This document shows positions 30,301 to 41,375 of a DNA stretch of 64,000 bases, one piece after another. The notes under the pieces were generated by a model. That model was not told the origin of the DNA. It saw only the letters and a list, made by a program, of their open reading frames with translations, and did not search any database. The position numbers and the translations under genes are program-made. Source of the DNA: Schoenoplectus triqueter (Eukaryota; Streptophyta; Magnoliopsida; Poales; Cyperaceae); the NCBI GenBank assembly GCA_964058805.1, contig CAXKVV010002148.1:186001-250000 (forward strand), written 5' to 3'. Numbering within the stretch: the stretch's first letter is position 1; every line of letters begins with the position of its first letter.

Positions 30301-33065
30301 TCTCTCTCAATTTCACTAAATTTCGTTTATTTCAAAAGCCGGTTTCTGCCTCATTTCTTCTCTTGGCGCAATTCACTTCTTCCACTCAATCACTCACTCT
30401 TTCCATGCTAATTGGCGTCGCCTTGATCTGAATAAGCTCTCTGATCGTTCAATTTGGCCTTTGAAGCGCCTATCAAGCTTGCCTCTTTATTACTATCTCC
30501 GGCGATTCTTCACATTTGCACCTTCCTCTAACTCAATTGCTTCACAATCACCTCTCAATCGGCGTCGCCTTAGCTCAAGGAAGCTCCCTCTGTGCTCAAT
30601 TTGGTGCTTGAAGCCTTCAATTACATCTCCTTAGAATCGCTCCATTACTGTCTCAACTCAAACTGTGGTAATTTCACTATTCAACCCTTCCTTCACTGTC
30701 ATCCCTTTGTTCTTACCCTTCTGACTGATGCATTGATGTTTATTGAATGCTTTTAAGTCTCTAAAATGGTGAGGCGCCATGGGAGGAAGATGATGATCGC
30801 GCGCGGGGAGAAGAAGAAGGAAGAGGGAGAGCGGGGAGAGTGTTCGGCTGGGATGGATGGCTCAGGCGCACGCGCACCAAAGCGCCAGAGGGGAGTAGGT
30901 CAGCGACTGGGGGAGCATGCACCAGGTTCATCTTCTTTCCATCTCTTGTTTTAAATTGAATTGCGCTGTATTGGATAAACAGGATGAATGGACTTGGTTT
31001 ACATCTTTAGCTTATGATCCTAGCCTTATTCACCTGACTACTGGGTCCCACCTGTAAGGTTTTAAGCGTTTAAGGCTGTGAGGTTAGCAACTGATTAATG
31101 CTAATATGCTGAGGTGGCTCTTCCTGATTGGTTGATTGCTTGTTAAACAAATCCTTAACACTAATGACCTGTAAATGGTGGGTGATGTGGCTCTGCCTAG
31201 TAATGCCATGTGTGTTGTCATCTGCTGACCTGTACCAATCATAGGAAGCCATTTGTCATTCTTTATATACACTATATGATGACATGGCACCAGTGAGTGC
31301 ATGCCATGTGGCACTCAGTGGGGCCCACTTGTCAGTCGCCTTATAGCATAGTGGGATTCACAGTGGTGAGGTGGACCAATAAGGGTAGGCCACATGGCAC
31401 CTGACTGTTGAAGTGGCCCTATAGCATGCTGCCATTTGTCCAGCTGTTGAATGAGATGGCTGCTGATGTGGACCAATGGCTGACCGCCATGTGGCATAGG
31501 TGGGACCCACTTGTCAGGTCTGTAGGGGTGTGGGGCCCACATGGCTGAGGTGGACCAATGGGGTGCTGACACGTGGCATGAGGTGGCCCAATGAGGTGCT
31601 GACACGTGTCACACCCTCTCTCTTCTCTGATTCGGTATAGGTGTGTTTAGGATCCCCAGTTTGCACCCAGATGAATCTCTGTCCCCAGATTGCACCCAGA
31701 TGAACCCTTGATTGAATCTCAGCCTTTGATTAATCTATTTATTCTGCCTTTATCTTCCCTGAATTTATTCTGATAGCTCCACTTATCCAAAAATTATGAA
31801 ATTTTCACCAAAAATCCCTAAATTCATGATGATCATCCCTGTAATTTTTAATTCCATTTTTACCCCTCCTTCTCTGAATTAAAAATTCTTTTATTCATAA
31901 AACCCTATTATTCTCTCTGAATTAATCCCTGATCTCAGTTGTAGCTCTGTGTCTCTGCCAATTATCTCCCTCTTGCAGAAACCACCCTAACTAAATACCA
32001 ATTAGACTTATATTGATATTCATTAGGGCTTGATTTGATCAAATGCTGACTACTTATCAGCAATTAATACAAATCTAGACTTGATCAGGTGGTTGCTCCC
32101 AGCTTTGGCACCTGATCAGTCTTGTGAAATTGACTTTCAATCCCTTAACATGAGGGTGACTTGGTCAAAGAACTGACTACTTATCAGTAATTGACACAAA
32201 TCAAAGCATGGTTAGGTGGTTGCTCGCAGCTTTGGCACCAAGTCAGCCTTGAAAGTAAAATCACATTTGGAATTTCTCATGATTAGTTGCATCAAAATGC
32301 TAGCTTGGCATTGACATCATTTCATGTAGTATAGGGATTACACTGCTTCAGCTCCTTCCTAGGGTTAGCTTCAAAGGCAGATTTCTAGGGTTCAATTCTG
32401 ACCCTCTTCAATAGGTCACTGAGGTGTGGGGTCCACCTGCCAGTGAAAATGGTCACATGGTGACTCATCAGATAGACTATGCTATTAGGTTCATCTACAA
32501 GGGACTGCCAGGTGGGTCCCACTTGTCAGATAAAAATGTAATCAAATGGCTGACCCATCAAGAGATCTTCTCTCTCCTAAATCTCCCGAGGGTCAGCCAC
32601 CTCGAATGAGTAGGAGGTGGCTGGGTATTTATATCCTTGCTCCATATTTAGGATTTCCTTGTGGGATTAATGCTTAACCTCTGTTCCGGGTTGGTTAGCT
32701 TTCTTAACAAAAATAGGCTAGGTCCATGTCATTGGAGCTGCTCATAAGGGACTGCCATGTGGGTCCCACTTGTCAGAAAAGATAAAATCACATGGTGACA
32801 CCCAAGAGGTCTCCTCTCTCCCTCGATCTTCTTGGGTGTCACACATGCTGAGTGGATAGAGAATAGCGGGGTATTTATACTCTCCACTTGCGCCCAGCAT
32901 TCCGTTGTGGGACTAATGGATTTGTTCCGGGGTTATGCAGCGACTTTTCCGATCAGTGGGCCACCTTTCTACTGCTCCCTCTCTTCTTCCCCTTTCTTAT
33001 GATTTATCATCAATTTATTTCATTTATTCATCTATTCATCCTTGAAATTTTTTCAAGGGTAAACA
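25699..33065 (-). repeat. Tat element LTR, right copy (5' LTR in element orientation)
   Basis: A 7,367-bp copy of 3,687-11,054, offset by 22,012 before the indel and 22,011 after it. It has the same TG...CA ends and the same internal repeats. It ends against CTTGT and resumed copia-1 coding sequence at 33,066. The substitution at 27,018 closes a meaningless plus-strand frame, so it has no coding effect. Confidence 0.95.
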
Positions 33066-33741
33066 CTTGTGTCTTAAGGTCATGCAAAGGACCATTCCTG
33101 AAAGTTTTAGGGGACCTGTTTCTGATTCCACTCTAGCCTTGGACTATCTTAAGGAACTTGAGCAGAGATTTGTTAGAAATGAGAAGGCTGAAATAGGCAT
33201 TCTGTTAAACAAACTCTGCACAATGAAGTACAATGACAGAAGTAATGTCAGGGAGCACATTCTTGAAATGATGAATACCGCTTCAAAATTAAAGGCTCAT
33301 AAACTGGACATATCGGAAGATATGTTGGTCTATTTATCTCTCAACTCTCTTCCCACTTCTTTTGGGCAGTTCAAGGTGAGCTACAACTGTCAGAAGGAAT
33401 CATGGACAGTCAATGAGCTCATCTCGCACTGTGTTCAGGAGGAAGAGCGTTTGAAGACGGACAAGAGCGAGAGTGCAAATATTGCTTCCACATCTAAAGG
33501 AAAAGGAAAACAAAAACGTAAAATCAATTCAAATGCTGCGACTACAAGTTCGCAGAAGAAACCCACTAAGGACAAGAAACCGGTCATCAAGACAGAGCCG
33601 GATAAGGAAAAGAAAGGATGTTTCTTTTGTGGATCTGAAGGACACATGAAGAAAAATTGTACCAATTATCACGCATGGCGTGCAAAGAAAGATAATTTTC
33701 TCTTATTTGTGAAGAAGTTAATTCAGTTTCAGTTTCAATAG
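33066..33741 (+). pseudogene. copia-1 gag, 3' part with zinc knuckle
   Basis: Continues the frame cut at 3,686. It reads SFRGPVSDSTLALDYLKELE and MNTASKLKAHKLDISEDMLV, typical central copia Gag, then a lysine-rich stretch and a CCHC knuckle (CFFCGSEGHMKKNC). It ends at a stop after QFQFQ, after which the protease begins in another frame. The nucleic-acid binding knuckle is intact. Confidence 0.9.
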
Positions 33742-35225
33742 ACACATGATGAATAGATTCGGGTGCAACAACTCACATATCTGTGTCTATGCAGGGTTGC
33801 CGAAATTACCGTAAGCCAAGAGATGGTGAAAGATACATCTATGTAGGCGATGGCAATAAGGCAGAAGTTGAAGCCATAGGGCATTTTAGATTACTTATGA
33901 AAACTGGTTTATATTTGGATTTGTATGATACTTTTGTTGTGCCGTCTTTTAGACGAAACTTAATTTCTATTTCCGCATTGGACAAATTAGGTTTTTCTTG
34001 TTCATTTGGAGATGGAAAGTTTGGTTTGTATCGACACTCCAATATGGTTGCTTCTGGTTTTCTGTCCGTTATAGATAATCTTTATGCTTTAGATACTATC
34101 GCTTCCTATAATGAGACCTTGAATAATGAAACTCGAAATGTTAGATAAAAATTAAAACATCAGGATTCAGCTGCACTTTGGCACAAGCTTTTAGGTCATA
34201 TTTCTCAACAGAGAATTACACGTCTTGTTCAAAGTGAAATCCTGTGGCCCTTGAACATGTCGGACCTTGGTCCGTGCATTGAATGTGCTAAGGGCAAACA
34301 AACAAGCATGCGTAAATATGCAGCCAATCGTATGACGGATGTTCTTGAGCTGATACATACGGATATATATGGACCATTCCCTACAGCAACTAGAAATGGT
34401 CATGTATATTTTATCAGTTTCATTGATGATTATTCTAGATATGGCTATATATATTTAATTAAAGAAAAGGCTCAAGTTTTGGACACATTTAAATCCTTCA
34501 AGTCTGAAGTCGAGTTACAACTCAACAAAAGGATTAAAGGCGTCAGATCAGATCGTGGTGGTGAATATTACGGTCGCTCTGACGGCTCGGGAGATCAACG
34601 TCCAGGGCCTTTCGCTAAATTCTTGGAGGATAATGGGATTGTGCCACAGTATACAATGCCGGGTTCACCGGCAATGAACGGTGTGGCTGAAAGGCGCAAT
34701 CGAACATTAATGGAGATGATGCGAAGCATGATTTCTCATACCTCGCTTCCAATGAACATCTGGGGAGAAGCACTTAAAACGGCAGCATACATTTTGAATC
34801 GTGTACCGACTAAGGCAGCAAACAAAACTCCATATGAGTTGTGGACTGGACGTAAACGTAGTCTCCAACATTTTAGAATTTGGGGTTTGTCCAACTGAAG
34901 TTCGGCCTTATAGACCACAAGAGAAGAAGTTGAATGAAAGGACTGTTAGCTGCTATTTTATCGGATATGTAGAATGGTCCCGTGGGTACAAATTTTATGA
35001 TCTCACTAATAGAATAATTTTTGAGACAAATACAGTTAAGTTCTTTGAGGATGTTATGGTTCAGAGGGGAAAAATATAAATCAAATTGTCTTTGAGAATC
35101 ACAGGATTCTCCTATACGAGAGGCACTCACATCGGTACCAATTGTAATAAGGATATCTGGAGACTTATTGGTTCCTGAACCCACATCTGTGGTGAATGAA
35201 CCTATAGTCAATGAATTTATATATA
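33742..35225 (+). pseudogene. copia-1 protease and integrase remnant, truncated before RT
   Basis: The protease starts with two TGA codons where copia elements have Trp-Trp, then IDSGATTHIS with the catalytic DSG. A pre-integrase domain ([25 protein letters not shown]) follows, then the integrase core: [18 protein letters not shown] and [12 protein letters not shown] supply the D, D and E. A frameshift near 34,870-34,900 moves the frame into the integrase C-terminal and connector region (SCYFIGYVEWSRGYKFYDLT). Another leads to DSPIREALTSVPIVIRISGD and NEPIVNEFI at about 35,220, where similarity ends. RT, RNase H and the 3' LTR are absent. Confidence 0.85.
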
Positions 35226-35334
35226 TGATCCCTTTAATATTTTTTCTCTGTAGTAAATGTCTGATCATTTCAGTCTCGATTTCTCTCAATCTAAAATCCT
35301 GACTCCGCCCTTGATAGCCTATATTAAACAACGA
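35226..35334. other. Junction filler between copia-1 and the NLR remnant
   Basis: About 110 bp that fit neither the copia polyprotein nor the NLR frame. The minus strand contains GGGCGGAGTCAGGATTTTAG, of unknown origin. It marks the deletion that removed the 3' half of copia-1 and part of the NB-ARC domain. Confidence 0.5.
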
Positions 35335-35969
35335 GCCATGTTCCAAAAACCTTTGCTGCCAACGGGCTGCCTTTGAGCATTCTTACAATCTGATCTCCAA
35401 TTGCTTGTAGATCTGCATGATTGTCTGTGTTTAATCCACAAAATGCATGACTATTGAATAACGGTAGTAACTCTTTCTCTGGCAATCCTTGAAGGGCTAG
35501 ATGTTCCGATTTTATGTTTATCAGTTATCACACAGGCAAGCATGTCTGCCACAGATTTCATTCGTGTTGTAAACAAGATTTTACTTCCTTGTTGTACAAA
35601 CTGCAAAGAAGCAATCAATTTCTTCCAATCACTCCTTTTATCATCATCCCACAAATTATCTAAAACAAGAAAAAATTTCAGATGCTTCCACAGCATTTCT
35701 GAATTGCTCAAACCATGCACTAGAACTTGGGTCCTTCTCCTTCAGTGCGTCGGCAATGCCCATTAATTCTCTGATGTGTGCCAGAGCTGTCTCGAGTCTC
35801 TTGAGCTCAGCTTCACTGTCCCTTGGCAACATTCACTTCCCTAAATATGAAAAGCCTGTGTCAATGATCTTCTCAATAACAGCAGCTGCTGCACCGCCAG
35901 CAATAGCAGAAACAGCAGACACTGCGCAACCAGCAACAGCCGAACAGAGGACCACACCCAGCTAGCCAT
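35335..35969 (-). pseudogene. CC-NBS-LRR pseudogene, 5' half (Rx-type CC, partial NB-ARC)
   Basis: Starts at ATG 35,969 (MASWVWSS). After a frame change it reads an Ala-rich stretch and AVIEKIIDTGFSYLGK, then after a stop EAELKRLETALAHIRELMGI and SSSAWFEQFRNAVEASE, the Rx-type coiled-coil domain. NB-ARC then begins directly at kinase-2 (FFLVLDNLWDD), followed by RNBS-B (GSKILFTTRMKSVADML), the HLALQGLPEKE region and a GLPL-like SPLAAKVFG. The P-loop and RNBS-A, normally about 100-150 residues between CC and kinase-2, are missing. With several frame changes this cannot encode a working receptor. It ends next to transposon junction DNA, and the gene resumes at 1,549. Confidence 0.85.
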
Positions 35970-35989
35970 CCTCAAAGCAAGGTCGTCCT

Positions 35990-38760
35990 TCTCTGGACTT
36001 TTTTTTATTTTTGTAATTTTCTGTGGTGTTTCTTTTCAAATTTTCAAGAGGAACGTAGCTTTTGAAATAATTAATTTTTTTTCTCTATTTATATGTTACT
36101 AAACTTTGTTATAACAGAGAACATGTCAAAACCTCACCAATTCGGCTAAAACATAGTACCGCTGCCAACATCAGCAATTGATATTTCTATGTTGATTCTT
36201 TGGACATAACCTTCTCTTAATATAAAATAAACATCAATTATGGGCGAGCGCATCCAAAATTTTAATATTAGAAATATCTTCATCAAATCATATATTAAAA
36301 CAATCTAATTTCCCCATCAAAATTAAGAATTTTCTCATAAATATATCATCATTCAACAAAATTAGCGAACAATAAAAATAGAAATTCAATCAGCTGAGTT
36401 TTAACAAGAACTTTGACCAACATAGAAAAAGGAATTAATTCTCTATTTCTCTTTGATGACAACAATACACACCCTCCATTGCTTGATTCAGTTATGATCA
36501 ACGGCCCATTTAATTTAGTGAATTTGATTCGGGCTGGTGGATGTATGTATAGTTTTAGTTTGGATTTGAGCCGAGCCTAAGAGACTTCCTCACTAATTTC
36601 TTTCTACATACGTAGTGTCATGCTTTTATTATTTAGAGTGTTATGTTTGAAGCGTACTCAAAATTAACCCAATCCATGTGTGATATTTGTGACTGTCTCG
36701 TACTCGTATATACAATAAGGGACAACACGTGCCAAGATCTGTGTGTGGACTTGTCTCGTGCCCAAATCCAGAGCTAGGCTGCCACACCTGCGATGTTATA
36801 CTTACACGTGCAGACATCTGTGTTTGTGTCATAATTGAATTGATTTACTACTCAACTGTCTTAATTATTGAAACACCGAATAAACACAACAACTACTTGA
36901 GACCAATCAGATGCAGATAAATTGCCAGACCATAGAATGGGATATGCTGATTGGCACGTACCAACAGCTTCAAATTTATGTAGGCAATCATCAGGCCAAC
37001 CATTTCTACTCACGACAAAAATATATCAGATAAAGAATATATATGACTGAGGCTATGTTAGCTGTTGTGAATCTTAAACAGTCTAACCAAATTTTTTCAA
37101 CATTGTGAAGTATACAAATTTTTAAGTTGATCAAATATATATTTTTTATAGAATATTTTACTGCCCTTTTAATATTAAAAAGGCACTAATAAATAAAAGT
37201 GGGTCTACAACAAATTTATAATAATTACTAAAGAAACTATTTTTTTACTTTTCAATATTTGTGAGTGTTTTATTTGATTTTTATGAGCACACAATGAATC
37301 CTAAATTAATTAAAAATATTTAATAATGAGTGATCGATGCTAAAGTAACAAATAAAAAAAACAATCTAACTTATAAATGACGTGTTAAAGTGTTAAATAA
37401 ATTTATTAATTTTTTATTTTATTCCTTGTAAAATGAAGTTGTCAAAATTTGATTAAAATGACTTATTAAGCTTTAGTTTTTACACTACCAATTTTTTTAA
37501 TTAAGTGAAATTAAAAAGATTAAAATTTTAAATATATCACTTATAAAGTAAAATATATTGGTTTCAACAATTTAGGCTTATCGTTAAAAGCAAATTCAAT
37601 ATATTTTGATGCCAAATATACCATCCAACTTACAACTTAATTTAATTCACTCTTAGAGCGTGTCTAGTTGTTTCTGAATTATGCTTATGCTGTTATGCAG
37701 GATAAATTCTACAGATATGGGAATCCACCAATCAACTTTGTTGGAATCCATACGCACAGAAAACACACACAAACAATATGCAAATGTAGAAACTGTTGTT
37801 CATTTATATTGTGGCCTTATGGGAATTTTTTTCTTTCTTTTTGAAAATTTTGATATTAATTCTAATTTTTTTACTAATATATAATAATATTGTTTAAATG
37901 AAATGACTATTCTTTTTATTCATGAAAATATTTTAAATATTTTAAATTATAATAAATACTAAGGAAAGAGTGAAAATAATTAAAAAATGATGAAAAAATA
38001 GTATTATTAATTTAATTTGAATAAAAAATTAATTAAGTGATCTTTAACAAAATTATGTCTTGAAAACAAAATTTTACCGATAATTTGTGATAATTGGAAG
38101 ATTAATAAACGAAAACAGTAAAACATGACAAAGGCATTAATTATATGGGAGATTGAAGTTTTAATTAATAACAAAGGGAGGAGATTATTAAAATGCAAAA
38201 GAAAGATGTGTGTCGTGACTCGTGAGTCAGGAGTCATGACCATAGTGGGGAAAAAAAAGATTTTTGGTCGGAGTGAAAGTGAATGTTTTTTTGTATATAT
38301 TTTTGAAGAAGTGGGACAAGAAATGAGATATTTTATGGAGAATCCAAGCGAATATATATGTATGGAGAATCATCTACTGTTGGAGAAAGTAATACATCAT
38401 GAATTATGACTGTAACGGGAAGAGAAGGAAGAGAAGAGTGCAGAGAGCCTTAATTTTATTGGTTGGATAAATCATAAATGCAGGAGTTATGCATTTTAAA
38501 TTTGACTTTATAGAAAGGAAAGGGATACAAAAACAACAGATTGTCAGAATGTGTGTTTAGATTGCTCGACGGAGAAGGAGAGATGAAGTTGTGGCTTATT
38601 TAATTTTAGTTTTTGTTCTTTTGGTTGGCAGCCGGTGTCAACAGCCAACAGAGACAGGAAAAAATCCACTTTCAACTTTCAAGGCTATGTACTTTTAAAA
38701 ATTAAATTAATTATAAATATACAAGAAACGTATAAATTACACAATATATAAATATAGTAT
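35990..38760. other. AT-rich intergenic DNA
   Basis: No supported gene. The small frames at 36,641-36,920, 37,681-37,884 and 38,125-38,409 lack recognisable domains or codon bias. The part next to 35,990 would be the promoter side of the NLR gene. Confidence 0.5.
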
Positions 38761-38763
38761 CAT

Positions 38764-39172
38764 AATTTAAATATTTCTTCTCTAAGATAGATATTTAAAA
38801 TCTTAAGATTTCTTTATGTATTCTATGTATAATTAAGTTGGTATCAAAATTAATGAACATTTAAGTATCTTTTATTTTTTTATTTACATTAAGACCCGGA
38901 GCAATCTAAACGAGTTGGACGGTTCTACCTCCCTCACTACGACTGGCTTTATTGTGGTCACTCATGACTGAAATTTAAATATTTCTTTTCTAAGGAGGAC
39001 ATTTAAAATTATAATCTATGTATATTAAGTTGGTACCATAATTAATGAATATTTAAGTATCTCTTATTTTAGTTTTTTTTTTCTTTACATCAAGACCCGG
39101 GGCAGTTTAAACGAGTTGGATGGTTTTACCTCCCTCGCTATGACTAGCTTTATTGTGGCCACTCATGACTGA
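38764..39172. repeat. Tandem duplication of about 200 bp
   Basis: Units at about 38,764-38,968 and 38,969-39,172. Both contain TTTAAATATTTCTT, AAGTTGGTA, ATTTAAGTATCT, AAGACCCGG, AAACGAGTTGGA, TTTTATTGTGG-like blocks and CACTCATGACTGA. Clear divergence indicates an old duplication. Confidence 0.85.
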
Positions 39173-39302
39173 ATATTTCGCATAAATTTTTTTTTTCTTA
39201 AACGCTAATTATACTGCCAACTTTTTTATTCTTTTCTTTCATGGTCAGCTAAAGCCGCCTACATTTTTTATTTCTATCTTACGATTTCTTTATATATATA
39301 AT

Positions 39303-39674
39303 AGTGAGATTATGATAATTCGTCAAAATACAAAATCTCTCTAATTCGTGTATGTATCTCAAATTTAAAAGTCCAAATGGCCAATCCAAATAGATAAAAA
39401 TAATTTTTATATTAAAATATCTTTAGAAATAAAATTTTATTTTATTTTTAAATTTTTTTACTATTTGTTGGATAGGTGAAAATTCATTAGTATTGGATGG
39501 TACAAAAATTATTATATAAACAAACTAAAAAATTAAAAAATATATAAATTTTGATCTCCAAAAATATTTTAATGTAAAGAACATGTTCAATGGTTTGGAT
39601 CGGCCATTTGGACTTTTAAATTCGAGAGACAAACATGAACCACGAGAGATTTTGTACTTAGCGAAACACCATAG

Positions 39675-39676
<2 letters not shown>
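39303..39676. mobile_element. Foldback MITE A in a (TA)n run
   Basis: Left arm AGTGAGATTATGATAATTCG; the right arm is its diverged reverse complement (CGAAACACCATAGCT). The arms extend inward to GTCCAAATGGCC(A/G)ATCCAAA on both sides. It is bounded by TATATA runs (39,290-39,302 and 39,677-39,708). It is the diverged sister of element B. No coding sequence. Confidence 0.75.
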
Positions 39677-39708
<32 letters not shown>

Positions 39709-39711
<3 letters not shown>

Positions 39712-40110
39712 TGAGGCTATGGTGCTTCGCGAAGCACAAAACCTCCCGTGCTTCGCGTCCGTATCTCGAATTTGAAAGTTCATACGCTCGATCCAAACGT
39801 TGAACATGATCTTCATATTGAAATATCTTTGGAGATCAAATTTTATATTTTTTTGAATTTTTTTGCTATTTTTTAAATGAGTATAAAATTTGCTGATCTA
39901 ACGATTTCTGCACCATCCAAAACTAGCGATTTTGTACCCATCTAAAAAATAGCAAAAAAAATCAAAAAAATATAAATTTTGATCTCCAAAGATAGTTCAA
40001 TATGAAGATCATGTTCAACGGTTTGGATCGGGCATATGAACTTTCAAATTTGAGATACGGACGCGAAGCACGGGAGGTTTTGTGCTTCGCGAAGCACCAT
40101 AGCCTCACTC
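39709..40110. mobile_element. Foldback MITE B in a (TA)n run
   Basis: 402 bp between two (TA)n runs, with nearly perfect arms of almost 200 bp. The ends read GAGTGAGGCTATGGTG and the reverse complement. Inside each end lies a perfect 16-nt palindrome, GTGCTTCGCGAAGCAC. The arms then run through GTATCTC(G/A)AATTTGAAAGTTCAT and TGATCTCCAAAGAT. No coding capacity. Two small reading frames in the arms mirror each other and are artefacts. Confidence 0.9.
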
Positions 40111-40130
40111 TATATATATATATATATATA

Positions 40131-40505
40131 TTGACTAAAATACAACGCGTTGCACGGATGCACCCGTGCAACGCGTTAAAAATCTCAAAAATTAAGTTAA
40201 AAATGACCGATCCAAACCGTTTAATTTATTCTTCATATAAAATTCTTGTAGAAAATCAAATTTTATATTTTTTTAAAATTATTTTAGTAAGAAGAAAATC
40301 ATCACTATTGGACGATCCAAATTCCTTAAATTAAGCAACTTTCTTCTTACCCAAAAAAAATTCAAAAAATATAAAATTTTATTTTCTACAAGATTTTGAT
40401 ATGAAAAACAAATTGAACGGTTTGAATCAGTCATTTTTAACTTAAATTTTTAGATTTTAACGCATTGCACGAGTACATCCGTGCAACGCATTGTATTTTA
40501 GTCAA
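40131..40505. mobile_element. Foldback MITE C in a (TA)n run
   Basis: 375 bp with ends TTGACTAAAATACAA and the reverse complement. Each end has a nested hairpin whose arms are AACGCGTTGCACGG-like around a five-base loop. The inner arms share the ATCAAATTTTATATTTTTT block with A and B. Flanked by (TA)n on both sides (40,111-40,130 and 40,507-40,523). Confidence 0.88.
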
Positions 40506-40525
40506 CCTATATATATATATATAGG

Positions 40526-40934
40526 GAGAGAGTAAAGATACCGTGAGCTTAAGCTCACAGAGCCCTTCCGTGAGCTTAACTCAAAATCTATTTCAACATC
40601 TCGAAATTTTGATTTATCATTCTCATTAAATTCTTTATATGAAAATCTATTGGGATGTAAAAATTTGGAGTGTTTTGAGTTTTTTAAGTCATGATTTTTA
40701 ATTTTTGAAAATCAGCTCTAAAAAATAATAATATATTTAATATTTGAACATCATTTTTAAAAATTAAAAATGATGACTTCAAAATCTTAAAACGCTCCAA
40801 ATTTTTGCATCCCACGAGATTTTCATATAAAGAATTTAATGAAGATTATAAATTAAAATTTCAAGATAATTTGATATAGTTTTTGAGTTAAGCTCACGAA
40901 AGACCTCTGTGAGCTTAAGCTCACGGTATCTTTA

Positions 40935-40941
<7 letters not shown>
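40526..40941. mobile_element. Foldback MITE D in a (TA)n run
   Basis: About 416 bp with ends GAGAGAGTAAAGATACC and the reverse complement. Next inside is a 16-nt palindrome GTGAGCTTAAGCTCAC, then a second GTGAGCTTAACTCAA block. The right side carries a short (CT)n run before the (TA)n run at 40,953-40,974. Confidence 0.88.
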
Positions 40942-40974
<33 letters not shown>

Positions 40975-41358
40975 GAGTAAAGATACCGTGAGCTTAAGCT
41001 CACAGAGGCCTTCCGTGAGCTTAACTCAAAAAGTACATCAAATCATCTTCAAATTTTGATTTTTCACTCTCACTAAATTTTTTCATATTGAAATCTTATG
41101 GGGTACAAAATTTTAGAATGTTTCGAGTTTTCTAAGTTGCTTTTTTCAATTTTTGAAAATAATGTACAAATATTGAATATTTTATTTTTATTTTTAGAGC
41201 CGATTTTGAAAAATTAAAAAGAGTCACTTAGAAAACTCAAAATATTCCAAATTTTTGTACCCCATAAGATTTCAATATGAAGAATTTAATGAGAGTGAAA
41301 AATTCAAATTTGGAGATGATTTGATGTACTTTTGAGTTAAGCTCACGGTATATCCACT
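40975..41358. mobile_element. Foldback MITE E, sister of D
   Basis: Left end GAGTAAAGATACCGTGAGC, as in D. The right end is shortened and ends GTTAAGCTCACGGTATATCC, having lost the inner palindrome. Followed by (TA)n at 41,357-41,375. Its inner arms (TACCCCATAAGATTTCAATA) resemble those of D and F. Confidence 0.85.
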
Positions 41359-41375
41359 ATATATATATATATATT

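Larger units (their letters stand above)
3687..33065 (-). mobile_element. Giant Tat-lineage Ty3/gypsy LTR retrotransposon (29.4 kb)
   Basis: Two near-identical LTRs (3,687-11,054 and 25,699-33,065) bound this element, and CTTGT target duplications flank it at 3,682-3,686 and 33,066-33,070. In element orientation, on the minus strand, the order is: LTR, primer site (25,676-25,693), gag-pol (25,558 to 16,469), a spacer, an oppositely oriented plant mobile domain gene, and the second LTR. The protease-RT-RNase H-integrase order is that of Ty3/gypsy. A second, archaeal-type RNase H before integrase and the lack of a chromodomain place it in the Tat lineage. Tat elements are known for extra reading frames between pol and the 3' LTR, often antisense. 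Both the length and the LTR size are at the extreme end for plant LTR elements. Confidence 0.95.

Noticed and set aside
38125..38409. 94-codon plus-strand frame
   Set aside because: No recognisable domain, AT-rich surroundings, and an overlapping minus-strand frame of similar quality.
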